A stretch of DNA of 48,428 nt, from NCBI GenBank assembly GCA_021776235.1, contig JAJFGG010000003.1, positions 1-48,428 on the forward strand, given 5' to 3'. Positions 25,376 to 33,405 of the stretch are shown in pieces. The notes under the pieces are model-generated. The model worked only from the letters and a program-made list of their open reading frames with translations, was not told the origin of the DNA and did no database searches. The position numbers and the translations under genes are program-made. Source of the stretch: Alphaproteobacteria bacterium (GTDB lineage Bacteria; Pseudomonadota; Alphaproteobacteria; GCA-2731375). Each line of letters starts with the position of its first letter. Position 1 is the stretch's first letter.

Positions 25376-26491
25376 ATGGTCAAAACTAAATTCATGATCG
25401 TCACGGTCCTCGTGGTGATTGTCGCATTGTTACTTGGTGGTGAAATTTTTGTCCGCGTTCTCGATAAACCCGACAACCGGGTCTGCCAGACGGCCTACAT
25501 TACAACCGAATTTTGCGAACAATTCTTTGAGAAAAAATACTTGGCAGCGAACCTGGACAAAAAAATTTATGAAGGAAATTACGACCCCGACCTTGGTTGG
25601 GACAAAATGATCAAAAAAGGCCGTACGAGGTCCGGCGCAAAGTTTGCTCAAAAAGCTGCGGCAGGCATAGTGCGCGTGGTGACAATTGGCGACTCAAATG
25701 CCTGGGGTGATGAAATAGAGGCGAATGAAACATTTTCACATGCGCTATCGGAGTCATCGGCCAATTTCGAAGTCCTCAACATGGGTATCAGCGCTTACGG
25801 CATTGATCAGGCCGCATTGAAATATCTGCTGCACGGTAAGAAGTACGAACCGCACTACGTCATTCTGGCGATGAATTCTCATGATTATATCCGAACCGGA
25901 CTCAGTTTCTTCACAGCAAGAAAGCCGTTTTTTGAAGAACAGGGCAATGGTCGGTGGCTGACCGCAAATACACCAATAGCGCGGCCATCAGAGGTCTATG
26001 AGGAGCTCGAGAGCAATTTTCTCTGGCGCCCCCGGTTGTTTGAGTATTTGCGGCGCACCTATCATATCTTCGCGACAGCGTCGGACTCGGGCAATGCCAA
26101 CAAGACGTTTTTCGAGATTAATGACCGTCGCGTGGCGTCGGTCCTGGGCATGTTGCAGGCCGAAACAGAAAAGTCTGGCGCCAAACTGCTCGTAGTCTTG
26201 GTCCCCGGCGCCTACTATTTCAAGAATGAGCGTACTCGCGCGTCCTATGAAAAACTGCCGATCCCGATACATATGACTGCAATTCTCGCCGACCTGGGCA
26301 TCCCCCTCATCAATCTATTCCGAGAATTGCCGAAGCGGGCCGAATACGAGGAAATATACGGCTCGTATTTTGTAAAAGGAAAGGACGGAAGATTGGGGCA
26401 CCCATCGGCTAAAAATCATCGGCAGATTGCCAATATCATAATGGATAAAATCTGTGCGCTTCCCGGACCAAACAAGCCGGATTGCCCATAA
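25376..26491 (+). CDS. SGNH/GDSL-like hydrolase, membrane-anchored
   Basis: A 371-residue protein with one N-terminal membrane helix or uncleaved signal (FMIVTVLVVIVALLLGG, residues 6-22) and an extracytoplasmic SGNH-type domain. The blocks are recognisable: VVTIGDSNAWGDE (nucleophile Ser107), NMGISAYG (Gly138), AMNSHDY (Asn167) and DGRLGHPSAKNH (Asp337/His342, or His348 as base). Such domains act as esterases or O-acyltransferases on surface sugars. ATG at 25376 is preceded by GGAG at 9 bases; ATGs at 25361 and 25340 are alternatives. The gene is clearly AT-richer than the lipid A operon before it. It opens a group with SxtJ-like, DUF5989-like and carbamoyltransferase genes. Confidence 0.8.
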   Translation: MVKTKFMIVTVLVVIVALLLGGEIFVRVLDKPDNRVCQTAYITTEFCEQFFEKKYLAANLDKKIYEGNYDPDLGWDKMIKKGRTRSGAKFAQKAAAGIVRVVTIGDSNAWGDEIEANETFSHALSESSANFEVLNMGISAYGIDQAALKYLLHGKKYEPHYVILAMNSHDYIRTGLSFFTARKPFFEEQGNGRWLTANTPIARPSEVYEELESNFLWRPRLFEYLRRTYHIFATASDSGNANKTFFEINDRRVASVLGMLQAETEKSGAKLLVVLVPGAYYFKNERTRASYEKLPIPIHMTAILADLGIPLINLFRELPKRAEYEEIYGSYFVKGKDGRLGHPSAKNHRQIANIIMDKICALPGPNKPDCP

Positions 26492-26545
26492 TAGTAAGGT
26501 CAATTAACAGACCAACGAAATGTTCCGCCTCCCATCAAATTGGTT

Positions 26546-26578
26546 GAAACGCAGACGGCCGAAAAACTATTGCGTTTC
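26546..26578. repeat. Inverted repeat in the SGNH-SxtJ gap
   Basis: GAAACGCA (26546-26553) and TGCGTTTC (26571-26578) pair perfectly around a 17-base loop, extendable by one T-A pair. The surrounding gap 26492-26765 also contains TAGAGCAAATGTTTTGCTA near 26652, which resembles the core of the palindromic repeats at 8031 and 40470. No coding sequence was seen in the gap. Confidence 0.35.
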
Positions 26579-26765
26579 ATGGGCTGCAACACGCTTCTCG
26601 TCAGGGAGGTCCATTCCTAACGGCGGACCACTAGTCCAATGTTACTATGGTTAGAGCAAATGTTTTGCTAGTCTAAAGTGATCTGAGGCATGTCGATTTA
26701 GGGGTGGTGGGTATGTAATGCATTCGTCATCGTCTTGAATGTGCATAGAAGGTGTCGATTGGGAT

Positions 26766-27197
26766 ATGTCTAGCCGAAACATCCATGAGCAATTTCAACC
26801 GCGAGGGCCTGAAAAATCCTCGTCGGACCGCTCCTTCGGATTTGTCTTTACCGTTGTATTCACCGCAATCGGTTTGGTGCCGCTTTTTTCTGGCGGCACG
26901 GTCCATTTGTGGGCGCTTGTTTTGGCCGCCGCGCTGTTAACGCTTTCGCTGGCACGCCCGAGGACTTTGGCGCCGCTGAACCGGCTTTGGGCTAAATTCG
27001 GCTTGCTGCTACATCGTGTCATTAGTCCTATGATCATGGCGTTGCTGTTCTTTTTGGTGGTCACGCCAACTGGACTACTGATGCGTGTGCTGGGTAAGCG
27101 GCCACTGGATATTGGTTTTGATGTCGAAGCAACAAGTTACTGGATTAAACGGGAGCCGCCTGGGCCGGCGCCGGAGACGATGAAACAACAATTTTAG
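26766..27197 (+). CDS. SxtJ-like membrane protein
   Basis: A 143-residue protein with a polar N-terminus and three hydrophobic segments: FGFVFTVVFTAIGLVPLFSG, LWALVLAAALLTLSLA and SPMIMALLFFLVVTPTGLLM. The LWAKFGLLLHRVISPMIM stretch and the MRVLGKRPLDIGFD element match what I know of the SxtJ family, named after a gene of unknown function in saxitoxin clusters. The end (ATSYWIKREPPGP) is also typical. The start at 26766 is chosen for the family length; an ATG at 26739 is possible, and GAAGG lies 10 bases before 26766. It is followed 9 bases later by a DUF5989-like gene and then a carbamoyltransferase, the same trio as sxtJ-sxtK-sxtI. Confidence 0.8.
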   Translation: MSSRNIHEQFQPRGPEKSSSDRSFGFVFTVVFTAIGLVPLFSGGTVHLWALVLAAALLTLSLARPRTLAPLNRLWAKFGLLLHRVISPMIMALLFFLVVTPTGLLMRVLGKRPLDIGFDVEATSYWIKREPPGPAPETMKQQF

Positions 27198-27206
27198 CGG
27201 GACACC

Positions 27207-27356
27207 ATGGCATTTTTAATAGAACTTTGGGCCTTCATGCGTTCCCGCAAGAAATTCTGGTTGCTGCCCATAATGATCGCGATGCTGCTGTTTGGCGGAC
27301 TCATCGTCTTGTCGCAAGGTAGCGCGATCGCGCCCTTCATTTACACGGTATTCTGA
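27207..27356 (+). CDS. DUF5989/SxtK-like small membrane protein (49 aa)
   Basis: A 49-codon gene easily missed by callers. The product has a short amphipathic start (MAFLIELWAFMRSRKKFW) and one membrane helix (LLPIMIAMLLFGGLIVLSQG), and ends in SAIAPFIYTVF. This pattern (basic patch, LLP-I helix, S-A-x-APFIYT-F end) is that of the DUF5989/SxtK group. It lies 9 bases after the SxtJ-like gene and 7 bases before the carbamoyltransferase ATG, so the three are translated from one transcript. The family's function is unknown; a membrane platform for the carbamoyltransferase is a reasonable guess. Confidence 0.8.
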   Translation: MAFLIELWAFMRSRKKFWLLPIMIAMLLFGGLIVLSQGSAIAPFIYTVF

Positions 27357-27363
27357 TCCAGAG

Positions 27364-29199
27364 ATGCGCATCCTGGGCATTTCGGCTTACTATCATGACA
27401 GTGCCGCGGCGTTAATTGAGGACGGCCGGATTGTCGCTGCCGCCCAGGAAGAGCGTTTCAGCCGTATCAAGCATGATTCGGACTACCCAGCGCAGGCGAT
27501 CGATTACTGCCTGAGTACTGCCGGGGTGTCGCTGGACCGCATCGATTACGTTGCCTTTTACGATAAGCCGTTTTTGAAATTCGAACGCCTGCTGGAAACA
27601 TACGTTGCCTTCGCGCCGCGCGGCTTTGCATCTTTTTCCAAAGCTATTCCGGTATGGATCAAAGAAAAATTGTTCCAGAAGTCAATGCTGGAAGCTAAGT
27701 TGAAGCAAGCGGCACCCAATTTCGATTGGGCCGCGCGACTTCTTTTTGCCGAGCATCATCAAAGTCATGCGGCAAGCGCCTATTTTCCGTCGCCCTTTGA
27801 CGAAGCGGTGGTGTTGACCATAGATGGGGTCGGAGAATGGGCGACGGCATCTGTGGCTGAGGGCCGCGGCAATAATCTTACCATGACTCGCGAAATCCAT
27901 TGGCCGCATTCGCTTGGCCTGTTGTATTCGGCGTTTACCTACTACACCGGCTTTCGCGTTAATTCGGGGGAATACAAGGTGATGGGGCTGGCCCCCTACG
28001 GCGAGCCGGTTTACCGCGACCGCATTCTCAGCAACCTGATTGACATCAAGTCCGATGGCTCAATTCGCCTCAATCTGGACTATTTCGACTATTGCACTGG
28101 GCTGCGCATGACAAACGCCCGTTTCGACGCATTGTTTGAAGGCCCGGCCCGCGATCCTGATGAGCCGCTTACGCAAAAACACATGGATCTTGCCGCGTCC
28201 ATACAGTCGGTAACCGAAGAAGTCATGCTGCGTATGGCGAGAGCCCTTGCGGCTGAAACGGGTTCAAAAAATCTCTGCCTCGCCGGCGGCGTGGCGCTCA
28301 ATTGCGTGGCCAATGGCAAGGTGCTGCGCGACGGCGCGTTTAAAAACATCTGGGTACAGCCCGCCGCCGGTGACGCGGGCGGCGCACTCGGTGCAGCCTA
28401 TTTGGCCTACCACCGCTTCCAGGATAAGCCGCGCATATCTTGCGGCGCGGTGGACGCCATGGCCGGTAGCTATCTTGGGCCGGATTTCAAGCAGGAAGAA
28501 ATCGAAACACGTCTCGCTGCTGCCGGCGCCCGCTATAGCGTCCTTGATGAAGAACAACTCATTGCAACGGTTGCTGATGCGCTGGCCGCTGAAAATGCCG
28601 TTGGCTGGTTTCAAGGACGAATGGAATTCGGCCCTCGCGCCCTGGGTGCCCGCTCCATCCTTGGGGATCCACGTTCGCCGGCAATGCAAAAAACCCTCAA
28701 CCTAAAGGTCAAATACCGGGAGAGCTTCCGCCCTTTTGCACCATCAGTGCTGCGGGAAGATGTCGCCGACTGGTTCGATTTTGACGCCGACAGCCCCTAT
28801 ATGCTCATGGTTGCCGACGTGAAAGCGGAACGCCAGAAACCCATGTCTCAGGCGGAGCAGGCGCTGTTCGGCATTGACAAGCTGAACATTGCGCGCTCCG
28901 ATATTCCCGCCGTGACCCATATTGATTACTCGGCCCGAATCCAGACCGTGCACGCGGCTACAAACCCGCGCTATCATGCCCTGATCAGCGCCTTCAAAGC
29001 GCTGACCGGCTGCCCCGTAGTGATCAATACGAGCTTCAATGTTCGCGGCGAACCCATCGTCTGTACGCCCGAAGATGCCTTCCGCTGCTTTATGGGTTCG
29101 GATCTAGACGTTCTCGTTGTTGGCAATTGCCTGCTATTGAAGCCTGAGCAGGATCCAGCACTGAAACTGGACTACAAAAACGCCTTCGAACTCGATTGA
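27364..29199 (+). CDS. Carbamoyltransferase, NodU/TobZ/SxtI family
   Basis: A 611-residue enzyme that transfers a carbamoyl group from carbamoyl phosphate, via a carbamoyl-adenylate, to a hydroxyl. The ATG at 27364 gives the usual start MRILGISAYYHDSAAALIED. The Kae1-like N-terminal domain has AEHHQSHAASAYFPSPF (metal/ATP histidines near residue 130) and GVGEWAT. The YrdC-like C-terminal domain has GRMEFGPRALGARSILGDPR (about 417-436) and VINTSFNVRGEPIV. Both domains are intact. It shares an operon with the SxtJ-like and DUF5989-like genes and lies near an SGNH hydrolase. A surface glycan or lipid is a more likely acceptor than an antibiotic, because no biosynthetic cluster is nearby. Confidence 0.93.
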   Translation: MRILGISAYYHDSAAALIEDGRIVAAAQEERFSRIKHDSDYPAQAIDYCLSTAGVSLDRIDYVAFYDKPFLKFERLLETYVAFAPRGFASFSKAIPVWIKEKLFQKSMLEAKLKQAAPNFDWAARLLFAEHHQSHAASAYFPSPFDEAVVLTIDGVGEWATASVAEGRGNNLTMTREIHWPHSLGLLYSAFTYYTGFRVNSGEYKVMGLAPYGEPVYRDRILSNLIDIKSDGSIRLNLDYFDYCTGLRMTNARFDALFEGPARDPDEPLTQKHMDLAASIQSVTEEVMLRMARALAAETGSKNLCLAGGVALNCVANGKVLRDGAFKNIWVQPAAGDAGGALGAAYLAYHRFQDKPRISCGAVDAMAGSYLGPDFKQEEIETRLAAAGARYSVLDEEQLIATVADALAAENAVGWFQGRMEFGPRALGARSILGDPRSPAMQKTLNLKVKYRESFRPFAPSVLREDVADWFDFDADSPYMLMVADVKAERQKPMSQAEQALFGIDKLNIARSDIPAVTHIDYSARIQTVHAATNPRYHALISAFKALTGCPVVINTSFNVRGEPIVCTPEDAFRCFMGSDLDVLVVGNCLLLKPEQDPALKLDYKNAFELD

Positions 29200-29230
29200 C
29201 CCGGCAGTCAATTGCTCCCTCGTCCTATAG

Positions 29231-29506
29231 CACCAGCACACAGTCGGCTTGGCTTGCCGCATAGCGGATATGGGCGTGCGTTACGTGCTGGAAGGTGGTG
29301 TCCGCAAGGCCGGCGGCCGCGTCTGTGTCATGCTGCAGCTGATCGAGGCTGACACGGGGCGTCACATCCGGGCTAGACGGTTTGACCGTGACCTGGCCGG
29401 CATTGGCCGCTTTGTTACCACGTTCGTGAACCCATTTGTGAACACAGATAGATTCATAGAACGTCCGCCGTTAAGCTGCGTCCCTGGCGGCGGAACCGCA
29501 AAGTAG
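29231..29506 (+). pseudogene. Remnant of an adenylate/guanylate cyclase-associated (TolB/TPR) protein
   Basis: The translated segment RIADMGVRYVLEGGVRKAGG followed by RVCVMLQLIEADTGRHI and RRFDRDLAGI matches the well-known linker region of cyclase-TPR proteins (pattern GVRYVLEGSVRKAG...AQLIDA.TG.H.WA.R.DR.L). An in-frame stop lies just upstream (TAG at 29228), no ATG start or cyclase domain precedes it, and after about 29410 the reading continues into unrelated sequence. It is best seen as a decayed fragment left by a deletion or an insertion. The rest of the gap 29200-29550 holds nothing recognisable. Confidence 0.6.
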
Positions 29507-29550
29507 GCTGGCGGCAACCGTAATCACCGGCATGGATAGCACTCGGCTGT

Positions 29551-30735
29551 ATGGAACAAATGGCAACTGATCATGCGCAAGACGCACCGACCTTCGCCCA
29601 TGCGAGACGGGCGCGTTCTCGCCGGTTTGCCATTCGCGCCTTTCAGATAATCTTCCTGCTTCACCTTTATCTGGCCTGGCGCCTGCTGCCCGATTTGCCG
29701 ATTGATCAGACGTTGCAGCTCTTGGGCGCCGCGGGGCTTGCTCTGTCGTCGTTGCTTATTCCGTTTGGGACCCTCTCGCGTGTCTTTTTTGTTAACCAGA
29801 CAGTAATTGACCGCCTCACCTGGGCCGGCGGCGTGACCATGGGATGGGCGTCCTCGCTATTGGTTTTCACGATCATTCGCGATTGCGCCATGATCCTGCT
29901 TAATCTGGAGCCCTGGAAACAGGAAAGCGCCGTTTTCGTTCTGGGGCTTTCCATCATCGTGACGATGGTTGGATTTTTCAATGCCCGGCGCCTGGCAAAA
30001 GTGGTTCACGTCACCATTCCCCTGGATCATCTGCCAGCCGCGCTTGACGGATTTACCATTGCCCAGATTTCCGACCTCCATATTGGTTCGACGATCCGGC
30101 GCAACTATGTGCAGGCTGTCGTCCGGCGGGTAAACGATCTCAACCCGGATGTAATCGCCCTGACCGGCGACATTGTGGATGGCTATGTCGCACAGCTCGC
30201 CGGGGAAGCGGTGCCTCTGGCCGGGTTGCGCGCCCGGCACGGCGCCTATTTGGTCACGGGAAACCATGAATACTACCATGGTGCCGATGAATGGATCATC
30301 GCCTTTCGCCGCCTGGGCTTGCATCCGTTGATGAACGCCCATGTCGTGCTTAATCACGATGGCGCAGATCTCGTCTTTGCCGGCATAAATGATTTCAGTG
30401 CCAACAAATCAATCCACCACCATGTCAGCGACCCACAGGCTGCATTATTCGAAAGCCCTGAAGGCGCGGCAAAAATACTGCTGGCGCATCAGCCGCGTTC
30501 GGCTGCGGCAGTGGAGGCTGCGGGCGCCGATCTGCAGCTGTCCGGCCACACCCATGGCGGTCAGTTCTGGCCGTGGAATTATTTCGTACGCCTACAGCAG
30601 CCTTATACCGCTGGTCTTCACCGGTTGGGGGGCATGTGGGTTTATACAAGCCGGGGAACCGGATACTGGGGTCCGCCCAAGCGGTTTGGCGCCCCCTCGG
30701 AGATCACCCTGATTACGCTTTCCCAGGCAACATGA
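29551..30735 (+). CDS. Membrane-anchored metallophosphoesterase
   Basis: A 394-residue protein with about four N-terminal membrane helices (residues 30-150) and a cytoplasm- or periplasm-facing calcineurin-like phosphoesterase domain. All metal-binding blocks are present: ISDLHIG (about 173-179), TGDIVDG (about 203-209), TGNHEYY (about 235-241), LAHQP and SGHTHGGQ (about 330-337). This architecture is that of the YkoQ/YkuE-type predicted phosphohydrolases, some of which act on UDP-sugars or lipids. Start at 29551, with a second ATG three codons later. No operon partner on the same strand; the next gene is convergent. Confidence 0.9.
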   Translation: MEQMATDHAQDAPTFAHARRARSRRFAIRAFQIIFLLHLYLAWRLLPDLPIDQTLQLLGAAGLALSSLLIPFGTLSRVFFVNQTVIDRLTWAGGVTMGWASSLLVFTIIRDCAMILLNLEPWKQESAVFVLGLSIIVTMVGFFNARRLAKVVHVTIPLDHLPAALDGFTIAQISDLHIGSTIRRNYVQAVVRRVNDLNPDVIALTGDIVDGYVAQLAGEAVPLAGLRARHGAYLVTGNHEYYHGADEWIIAFRRLGLHPLMNAHVVLNHDGADLVFAGINDFSANKSIHHHVSDPQAALFESPEGAAKILLAHQPRSAAAVEAAGADLQLSGHTHGGQFWPWNYFVRLQQPYTAGLHRLGGMWVYTSRGTGYWGPPKRFGAPSEITLITLSQAT

Positions 30736-30798
30736 GCGCCTGTCAGCGCGGGTTGGTATTTATCGCGGTCGAACGACCCGGGCCTGAATGTGGAATTC

Positions 30799-31659
30799 TC
30801 AGCCGCGATCGCGTGACTTCTTGAACCAGGCATCCTCGTCGGTGAAGCGTGCGGCATTCCAGCTGAGCGCGGCCTTCAGCCCATCTTTCTCGCGAATTTT
30901 GCTGAACTTGTCGATCTCGGGCGAGGAGTCCGCACTCGCGAGCGCGATGGCTTCGAGCTCCATGGAACGCTGCATTACCTGACGCACCCCCATCAACTCG
31001 TAGGACATGTTGATGAGCTGTTTGTTGTATTCGACGGTCGCCGCGGGCAGTTTGGCGATGGTCAGCGCCTGGCGTTCCACCGCCGCGTCCAACTCTTCGG
31101 CCGGCACCACCTCGTTCACGAGGTTCAACCGCTTCGCCTCGGCTGCGTCGATCAGGTTGCCGGTATACAACAATTCGCGCGCCTTCGTCATGCCGATCAC
31201 CCACGGCCACACAGCCGGTATGTAGGGGCCGCCGGTACGGATCTCGGGCGCGCCGAATTTTGCATCTTCCGAGCAGATCCGCAGATCGCAGAAGGTTGCG
31301 GTAGCGAGCCCCCCGGCAATACAGAATCCGTGTATCTGGGCGATAATGGGCTTCGGGTTGTTCCAGAACACGTCCCACCACGCCGATGCGCTGAAGGTCT
31401 TGCCCTTGAGGAACTGGGCCCGCCGCTCGACCGCATCCATCTTCTGTCCGGCCGTGATGTCAAAGCCGGCACTGAACGCACGCCCGGCCGCTTTCAGCAC
31501 GATCACCCGGATTTCCTCGTCCGCCCAGCCCGCGTCCTCCAGGGCCTGACGAACTTCGAGCTGCAAGTCCTCTGACAGCGCGTTCAGTTTGTCCGGCCGG
31601 TCCAGCGTGACATAGGCGATCGGTCCGCGCTTTTCATAGACGATGTTCTCGTAGCTCAT
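30799..31659 (-). CDS. Enoyl-CoA hydratase/isomerase family protein
   Basis: A 286-residue crotonase-fold protein. The ATG at 31659 has AGGA 8 bases upstream; an ATG five codons earlier is possible. The CoA-binding segment GRAFSAGFDITAG and the oxyanion region IHGFCIAGGLATATFCDLRI are clear. Of the two catalytic glutamates of classical hydratases only the second is seen (GAPEIRTGG); the first position is leucine/glycine (AGGLATA instead of GGGCEL-type). It may therefore act as an isomerase, hydrolase or an atypical hydratase. It lies about 107 bases upstream of where the GST gene ends on the same strand. Confidence 0.88.
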   Translation of the reverse strand: MSYENIVYEKRGPIAYVTLDRPDKLNALSEDLQLEVRQALEDAGWADEEIRVIVLKAAGRAFSAGFDITAGQKMDAVERRAQFLKGKTFSASAWWDVFWNNPKPIIAQIHGFCIAGGLATATFCDLRICSEDAKFGAPEIRTGGPYIPAVWPWVIGMTKARELLYTGNLIDAAEAKRLNLVNEVVPAEELDAAVERQALTIAKLPAATVEYNKQLINMSYELMGVRQVMQRSMELEAIALASADSSPEIDKFSKIREKDGLKAALSWNAARFTDEDAWFKKSRDRG

Positions 31660-31765
31660 CTTTCCATTCCTCATCCCGGCTCAAACCAATTGTAGCTTAA
31701 GTCGACCCCCAGCTAGTATTCAAGCGTCATTGTTACGCCATCCCGACAGGCTGCCGGATCGGGCC

Positions 31766-32419
31766 TTACGACCCCTCAAGCTGGTCCAAATAGGCTTGTA
31801 GTTTGGGTCGATAGTCCTTGATTTCCGTGGCGACGGCCTCAATCGCCTCGACCTTCTCCCGGTAGGCGGAAACCGCATCGGGCCAGGTAATCTGCAGCTC
31901 CAGAACCGGCGACAACAGGTCGATCCAGGCAAAGCTGATCGGAAAACCGCAATCGCCCAGACTCAGGAGACCCGGTTGGCCGGCCTCGCTACTCTCCTCG
32001 AGAAATTTGCCGAGTTGGCCCAGACGCGCGGAAAGCTCGATGGATTGTCGTTGGTTCAAGTCCAGGTCACGAACCGCGGGCCCCATATGCGCAAAAAGTG
32101 TTCTAAGGGCGGGCTCCAGCCGTGTGTCGTGAAATCGAGAACGCTCCCGCACTTTCGCGCGCTCGCCGGCGTCTTTCGGTAGCATGGGCGGATCGGGGTA
32201 TTTTTCGTTGAGGTATTCAGCGATAGCCTCGGAATCGGAGAGCACGAGATCACCATCCAATAGCGCCGGCAGATTGCCGGAGGCGATGACCGTCTTATAG
32301 CGTTCCGAGCCATAGCCGCCCGGCGGCGGGATTTCCTGCCATTGCAGTTTCTTATGCCGCAACAGAATACGCAGCTTGGCGCAATAGAGGCTGACTGGAA
32401 TTGCGTAAACCGTAAGCAT
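31766..32419 (-). CDS. Glutathione S-transferase family protein
   Basis: A 217-residue protein with an N-terminal thioredoxin-fold domain (MLTVYAIPVSLYCAKLRILL) and an all-helical C-terminal domain. Family hallmarks are GNLPALLDGDLVLSDSEAIAE (cis-proline in NLPAL and the glutathione-contacting DSEAI) and EYLNEKYP. The start at 32419 is chosen because it begins the first beta strand; upstream codons read into the neighbouring gene. The active residue is probably Ser11 or Cys14. It overlaps no other gene and sits between the enoyl-CoA hydratase and the binding-protein gene on the same strand. Substrate unknown. Confidence 0.87.
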   Translation of the reverse strand: MLTVYAIPVSLYCAKLRILLRHKKLQWQEIPPPGGYGSERYKTVIASGNLPALLDGDLVLSDSEAIAEYLNEKYPDPPMLPKDAGERAKVRERSRFHDTRLEPALRTLFAHMGPAVRDLDLNQRQSIELSARLGQLGKFLEESSEAGQPGLLSLGDCGFPISFAWIDLLSPVLELQITWPDAVSAYREKVEAIEAVATEIKDYRPKLQAYLDQLEGS

Positions 32420-32471
32420 GGAACACACAAGGCGCCGCGGTATCGCGTTGTTCCGCGGCGCCCCCGCCTTT

Positions 32472-33260
32472 CTAGTTTTGCAGCTTCCACTTTCTGCCAA
32501 GATCGGCAAAGAAGCCCCGTTCGGTCTTCAAGGTGATCCAGGTATTGATATAGTTGATCCAGACCTGGTCAGCCTGGGGCAGCAACATGGCAATCGGCGT
32601 CCGCGCCTTTGGCGCCGAGACCGGGACGACCATCATCTGCGGGTATTTCTCCACCAGCTTATAGGCTTCCACGTTGGAGGTGATATGGGCATCCGCGCGG
32701 CCGGCCAGAACCTCCTGAAAATCGCGGGCAGGGGCCTCAACGATCTTGTGCTCGGCGTTGGGGAAGAACATCTTGACCTGTTTTTCCTGGGTCGTGCCAA
32801 GGGTTGCTGCCACCGTCACGCCAGCCTTGTTCAGATCTGCCCAGTCCTTGTATTTTTCAGCATTCTTCGTCAACGTCAACGGCACCGTGGCAAGCGAGAA
32901 ATAGCTGATGGAATAGCCAGTCGCCTTGGCCCGCGCCGGCGAAATCGAAGCCGATCCGGTCATGTGGTATTTGCCGGACGTCACGCCGCTGACCAGTGTT
33001 TTCCAGTCGGTGGGAACGAATTCGACTTTGACGCCTAAATCCTTGGCCAGAGCCGTCATCACGTCGATATCATAGCCGGTGTATGAATTTGTCGCGGGGT
33101 TCTTCATGGTCATGGGGTTCCAATCGCCGGTGGTCCCCACCTTCAAAACGCCCCCATTGAGAATGTCCTGCAAGGCCGACTGCGCTTGGGACGCCGTAGC
33201 GGTCAGTAGTGACATGGCGGCAATCAGGCATACCGTCGTAAGTAATTTTAGTTTCTTCAC
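32472..33260 (-). CDS. Amino-acid ABC transporter substrate-binding protein (family 3)
   Basis: Periplasmic binding protein of 262 residues. A Sec signal peptide (MKKLKLLTTVCLIAAMSLLT) with probable cleavage after ASQA is followed by a family-3 fold: LKVGTTGDWNPMT, YTGYDIDVMTALAKDLGVKV and SGKYHMTGSASISPARA. It resembles the cyclohexadienyl dehydratase-like (PheC) branch of this family. It is divergent from the ATPase and permease genes of the same importer (33406 and 34166), so a shared control region 33261-33405 is likely. Ligand: probably a polar or aromatic amino acid or analogue, not determinable here. Confidence 0.9.
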   Translation of the reverse strand: MKKLKLLTTVCLIAAMSLLTATASQAQSALQDILNGGVLKVGTTGDWNPMTMKNPATNSYTGYDIDVMTALAKDLGVKVEFVPTDWKTLVSGVTSGKYHMTGSASISPARAKATGYSISYFSLATVPLTLTKNAEKYKDWADLNKAGVTVAATLGTTQEKQVKMFFPNAEHKIVEAPARDFQEVLAGRADAHITSNVEAYKLVEKYPQMMVVPVSAPKARTPIAMLLPQADQVWINYINTWITLKTERGFFADLGRKWKLQN

Positions 33261-33292
33261 TGAAGCTCTCCCCTGGTGCTTGTTTAAAGCGG

Positions 33293-33321
33293 ATTATTGA
33301 CGCCAACATATTGAATTGCAA
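33293..33321 (-). promoter_or_regulatory. Predicted sigma-70 promoter of the binding-protein gene
   Basis: On the minus strand TTGCAA (33321-33316) and AATAAT (33298-33293) are separated by 17 bases. The -10 matches the consensus at five of six positions. The start codon at 33260 would be about 26 bases after the start of transcription. It lies in the divergent gap between the importer genes. Confidence 0.4.
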
Positions 33322-33405
33322 TGAATTCCGCTTGTTGCATAGCGGCCGACAATATGATCATTAGTGGTGGTCAATTCGGTTGCCGGCGCGGAGTCAGGAA
33401 AAAGA

